This document shows, in pieces, positions 4,433-6,869 of a DNA stretch of 6,869 bases; the first letter of the stretch is position 1, and every line of letters begins with the position of its first letter. The notes beneath the pieces were generated by a model, which made no database searches, was not told where the DNA came from, and was given only the letters and a program-made list of their open reading frames with translations. Position numbers and translations under genes: made by a program. Where the stretch lies: assembly GCA_026706425.1 (NCBI GenBank), contig JAPOYW010000130.1, positions 1 through 6,869 on the forward strand, given 5' to 3'. This DNA is from Gammaproteobacteria bacterium (lineage in GTDB: Bacteria > Pseudomonadota > Gammaproteobacteria > Pseudomonadales > Azotimanducaceae).

Positions 4433-6869
4433 ATGGGAATGGCGTGCGCGAAACCGATCGCCGTCCTGCCTTTCGTCCTTTGTTCGGGACTGGTGGACGC
4501 CTGCGACACATTCACGATCAGCGGGCGCGTGTCGGATCAGGGGTTCGACCGGGACACGTGGATAGGCGTCTTTCAAGATCCCCTCGCAGACCCGGCGGAA
4601 CCGGTCGCGTCGGCATGGGTCGACACGGAGTTCGAGCTGGAGGTTCCGTGCGCCGAATCCATGACGCTCCTAGCGATGCGGAAGGGCGCCGTTCCATTGA
4701 CAAGGCGGATTTCGGGACCTCCGCCGACGGCGGTCCACCTGCGGTTCACGCCGGGCCTTTCCCTGACGGGCTCCGTACATTACGACGAGAACATCCCGAT
4801 CGGCGGGGCGCGGGTCTCGGTAACGCGGATCAACGAGGCGGAGGTTCGGCTGCCGGAGTCGCTGAGAACTTGGAGGAGTTCGAGGGACGGCGCATTCGTC
4901 GCCGGGGGGCTCACGCCGGGGACGTACCGCGTCGCCGCCTCGGCGGACGGGCACATTCCGTCGGAGTTGGACGTGGTCGTCGGGGAAGGCGGCGCGAATC
5001 GTGTCGACATACGGCTTCCCAAGGCGTTCTTTATTGCCGGTCGCGTGGTCGACACGTCGGGCTCGGCAGCGGTCGGGGCGGAGATACACGGGGAATCCTC
5101 CGGCATGGACCGGGAAACACCCGAAAAAACAACGGCAACCACCGATTCCGAAGGAGTGTTTCGACTTGGCCCGTTCAGGAATCGCCAGAGGATCCTCGTT
5201 TCCGCACGGGCGGACCTGTCGCGTTCGGACGCCGCCTACTTCGCCGCTCCCATCGAGGACCTAGTTCTGACGCTTCACCACGCGGTGGAGATCCGAGGCT
5301 CGGTTTCGGACGCCCTCACGGGCCATCTGCTCCATGATTTTGCACTGAAGACGTATGGCCCGGAGGTTCGATCTTTCCGATTCCGGGATGCAGCGGGCGA
5401 GTTTTCGGCGGCGGTCTTCTGGCAGACCCACTACATCGTGATCAGTGCGCCTGGATTCGTCTCGTGGTACGCGCCCGTCGACTTCCGCTCCGGGGGTGGC
5501 GATCACGATCTCGGCGTAGTCGCACTCGAGCCGGAACGGGTTGCGACCGGCAGGGTTCTCGACGCGGCCACGGGGCTACCCGTTCAAGGAGCATCGGTGC
5601 GGCGGTGGTTCGACGAGTCCGACTTCCGCAACAGACTGGAGTTAGACCCTGCAAGCCGGGTAGCGCCTGCGGCGACCACCGATGAAGACGGGCATTTCAG
5701 ACTGTCCGGACTCCCGGGAGGCGACGTGCTTCTCAGGGCGAATCCGCAGGGGTTCTCACCCGAGGCAGTTGTCGAATTGCCCGCCGGGACGAACCATATC
5801 GACATCGAGGTGAACCTGGCATCCACGAGGATCGAAGGGATGCTGCTGACGGAAGAAGGAATGCCGGCCGAGGGACTCGTCTACGTTTGGGAAAAGGACG
5901 AAACGGGACCATTGGGAAAGGGTGTAACGGGAGGAGGGTTGTGGGGCACATCCGTTCGGGCTTGGGAGCGGGTTGACCAGGGCAGATTCCGGGTGGTGCT
6001 GCCCGAAAGGCAGGAGCAATATCTGGTGGGGGCACGATCAGAGATGGGGCTTGTCGAGAGTCAGATCGTGACGGTCCAGAACAACGAGGCCACCGAAATC
6101 CATCTCGTCGTTGAGCGACTTGGCCGGGTGTCGGGTCTGCTGGCGGGACTCGTCGTGGGCGAGACAGCTCGGCTCCGAATATTGGACGAGAGCGGTCGAG
6201 CGCTCAAACCTGGGATAGCAGCGCCGTCCATGGCGAACGGACCCTACTCCCTGCAAGGCGTTCCCGAGGGACGCTTCACCCTGCGGGCGAAGGGCAACCG
6301 TCGCGCGATCACCCGGGAATTCGAGTCCGACGGTCATGGAGAAACCCATGTCGATTTGGTTTTCACAGGCGCATCGAGGCTCAGCGGCGTCGTGGCGGCC
6401 GGCGGCAACCCGATTCCCGGGATCAAGATCGAGACGATGCCTCGGAACAAGTCGTTGACGACCGGCGAGACCAGGGCGACGTCGACCAGGGCCTACGCCA
6501 TAGACGGTCTCGACGACGGGGAGTACGTGGTTCGGGTTCGCGGGCGGTCGTTCGGCGTGGAAATATCGGGAGACACGCCCTATGACATCGAACTTGGCCC
6601 CCTGGCGCTATCCGGCGTCGTCACAGCGGAGGGGCCGGTTCTGGGCGCCCTAGTCACGGCGACGCCGACATCCGCCGAAGCCGGGCTTGGGGGCAGCGAT
6701 CGGGTAGATAGTCGCGGATCGTTCAGGATCGACGATCTTGACGAGGGCGAATACACCGTCCGCGTCTCCCATCCGGACCACGGGGAGGTCTCGCGGACTG
6801 TCTACCTTGGATCGGCGATCGAGAACTTGGACGTCTACTTGCCTTTGTCGCCTGCCGATGGGCACGCAG
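4433..6869 (+). CDS. Large exported protein of tandem carboxypeptidase-regulatory-like (CnaB-like) domains, 3' end outside the window
   Basis: One frame stays open from ATG 4433 to the right edge (812 codons, no stop). An in-frame TAG at 4424 limits the start; ATG 4439 is an alternative, and the RBS (GGTAGG, 4422-4427) is weak. The N terminus (one Lys, then a hydrophobic stretch PIAVLPFVLCSGLV, then VDAC) looks like a signal peptide: V-D-A before Cys24 fits signal peptidase I, or an imperfect lipobox. The rest is about nine repeats beginning near residues 29, 111, 201, 287, 371, 467, 566, 650 and 726, each opening with a hydrophobic-x-G-x-V strand (ISGRV, LTGSV, IAGRV, IRGSV, ATGRV, LSGVV). 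Most close with D-x-x-G-x-F-x-(hydrophobic)-x-G-L-x-x-G-x-Y. This is the PF13620-type beta-sandwich, common in surface, adhesive or peptidase-linked proteins. No catalytic domain is seen. The function is unknown; an enzymatic or anchoring module could lie downstream. Confidence 0.85.
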   Translation, partial: MGMACAKPIAVLPFVLCSGLVDACDTFTISGRVSDQGFDRDTWIGVFQDPLADPAEPVASAWVDTEFELEVPCAESMTLLAMRKGAVPLTRRISGPPPTAVHLRFTPGLSLTGSVHYDENIPIGGARVSVTRINEAEVRLPESLRTWRSSRDGAFVAGGLTPGTYRVAASADGHIPSELDVVVGEGGANRVDIRLPKAFFIAGRVVDTSGSAAVGAEIHGESSGMDRETPEKTTATTDSEGVFRLGPFRNRQRILVSARADLSRSDAAYFAAPIEDLVLTLHHAVEIRGSVSDALTGHLLHDFALKTYGPEVRSFRFRDAAGEFSAAVFWQTHYIVISAPGFVSWYAPVDFRSGGGDHDLGVVALEPERVATGRVLDAATGLPVQGASVRRWFDESDFRNRLELDPASRVAPAATTDEDGHFRLSGLPGGDVLLRANPQGFSPEAVVELPAGTNHIDIEVNLASTRIEGMLLTEEGMPAEGLVYVWEKDETGPLGKGVTGGGLWGTSVRAWERVDQGRFRVVLPERQEQYLVGARSEMGLVESQIVTVQNNEATEIHLVVERLGRVSGLLAGLVVGETARLRILDESGRALKPGIAAPSMANGPYSLQGVPEGRFTLRAKGNRRAITREFESDGHGETHVDLVFTGASRLSGVVAAGGNPIPGIKIETMPRNKSLTTGETRATSTRAYAIDGLDDGEYVVRVRGRSFGVEISGDTPYDIELGPLALSGVVTAEGPVLGALVTATPTSAEAGLGGSDRVDSRGSFRIDDLDEGEYTVRVSHPDHGEVSRTVYLGSAIENLDVYLPLSPADGHA
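4517..6869 (+). repeat. Tandem array of about nine beta-sandwich coding repeats
   Basis: Repeat starts in nucleotides are near 4517, 4763, 5033, 5291, 5543, 5831, 6128, 6380 and 6608, giving units of 76-99 codons. The repeats are related at protein level only; their DNA has diverged, so they are old duplications and not a recently expanded array. The sixth and seventh units (codons 467-649) are the most degenerate: the sixth lacks the usual D-x-x-G-x-F closing block. The eighth and ninth are the shortest and closest to consensus. Confidence 0.7.

Noticed and set aside
4378..5337. Plus-strand open frame of 319 codons over the start of the repeat protein
   Set aside because: Wrong phase: its product is almost all Gly/Arg/His, while the phase set by ATG 4433 gives regular beta-sandwich repeats and stays open for more than 2.4 kb.
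5261..6865. Several minus-strand frames of 70-103 codons opposite the repeat protein
   Set aside because: All short, without motifs or ribosome binding sites, and inconsistent with the coding frame on the plus strand.
4517..6869. Idea that the repeats are a DNA-level tandem repeat or a CRISPR-like array
   Set aside because: The units share only protein-level pattern; there is no repeated DNA of useful length and no regular spacer structure.

Overview
The window is gene-dense, GC-rich bacterial chromosomal DNA (G/C-biased third codon positions, several GTG or TTG starts). I see no phage, IS, CRISPR, rRNA or tRNA signature. Taxonomy cannot be fixed from the sequence. The gene set would fit an environmental, possibly metagenome-derived, bacterium, and a secreted beta-sandwich repeat protein points to an organism that builds a large surface or exported protein.

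Left part, plus strand (1-2645): the 3' end of an AlkB-type 2-oxoglutarate/Fe(II) dioxygenase runs in from the left edge and is followed by a terminator-like hairpin. Next come a medium-chain zinc alcohol dehydrogenase that has lost the usual structural-zinc cysteines and, 48 nt further on, a PPK2-family polyphosphate-dependent nucleotide kinase (class III-like, TTG start). These two look co-transcribed. After them lies the 5' remnant of a minimal nucleotidyltransferase, which stops making sense exactly where the next module begins.

Middle part, minus strand (2620-4366): a type II toxin-antitoxin pair (FitA-like RHH antitoxin and PIN-domain VapC toxin) whose upstream region carries a perfect TTGACA box, three ACATG repeats and a 10-bp palindrome. 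The spacing suggests a leaderless, self-regulated promoter. A roughly 200-bp gene-free stretch with two strong hairpins separates it from an alpha/beta hydrolase gene, also on the minus strand, with a good ribosome binding site and an intact Ser-Asp-His triad.

Right part, plus strand (4433-6869): divergent from the hydrolase, one open frame of at least 812 codons runs off the right edge. It encodes an exported protein made almost entirely of about nine tandem carboxypeptidase-regulatory-like (CnaB-like) beta-sandwich domains of roughly 76-99 residues each. Because it has no stop inside the window it is easily overlooked, and it is the largest gene here.

The genes do not form one obvious pathway. 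The left half is metabolism and repair, the middle is a mobile-type toxin-antitoxin insertion next to a broken gene, and the right is a surface or export gene. I found no convincing new multi-gene system. The most useful leads are the repeat protein, the vapBC/nucleotidyltransferase junction and the reduced zinc site of the dehydrogenase.
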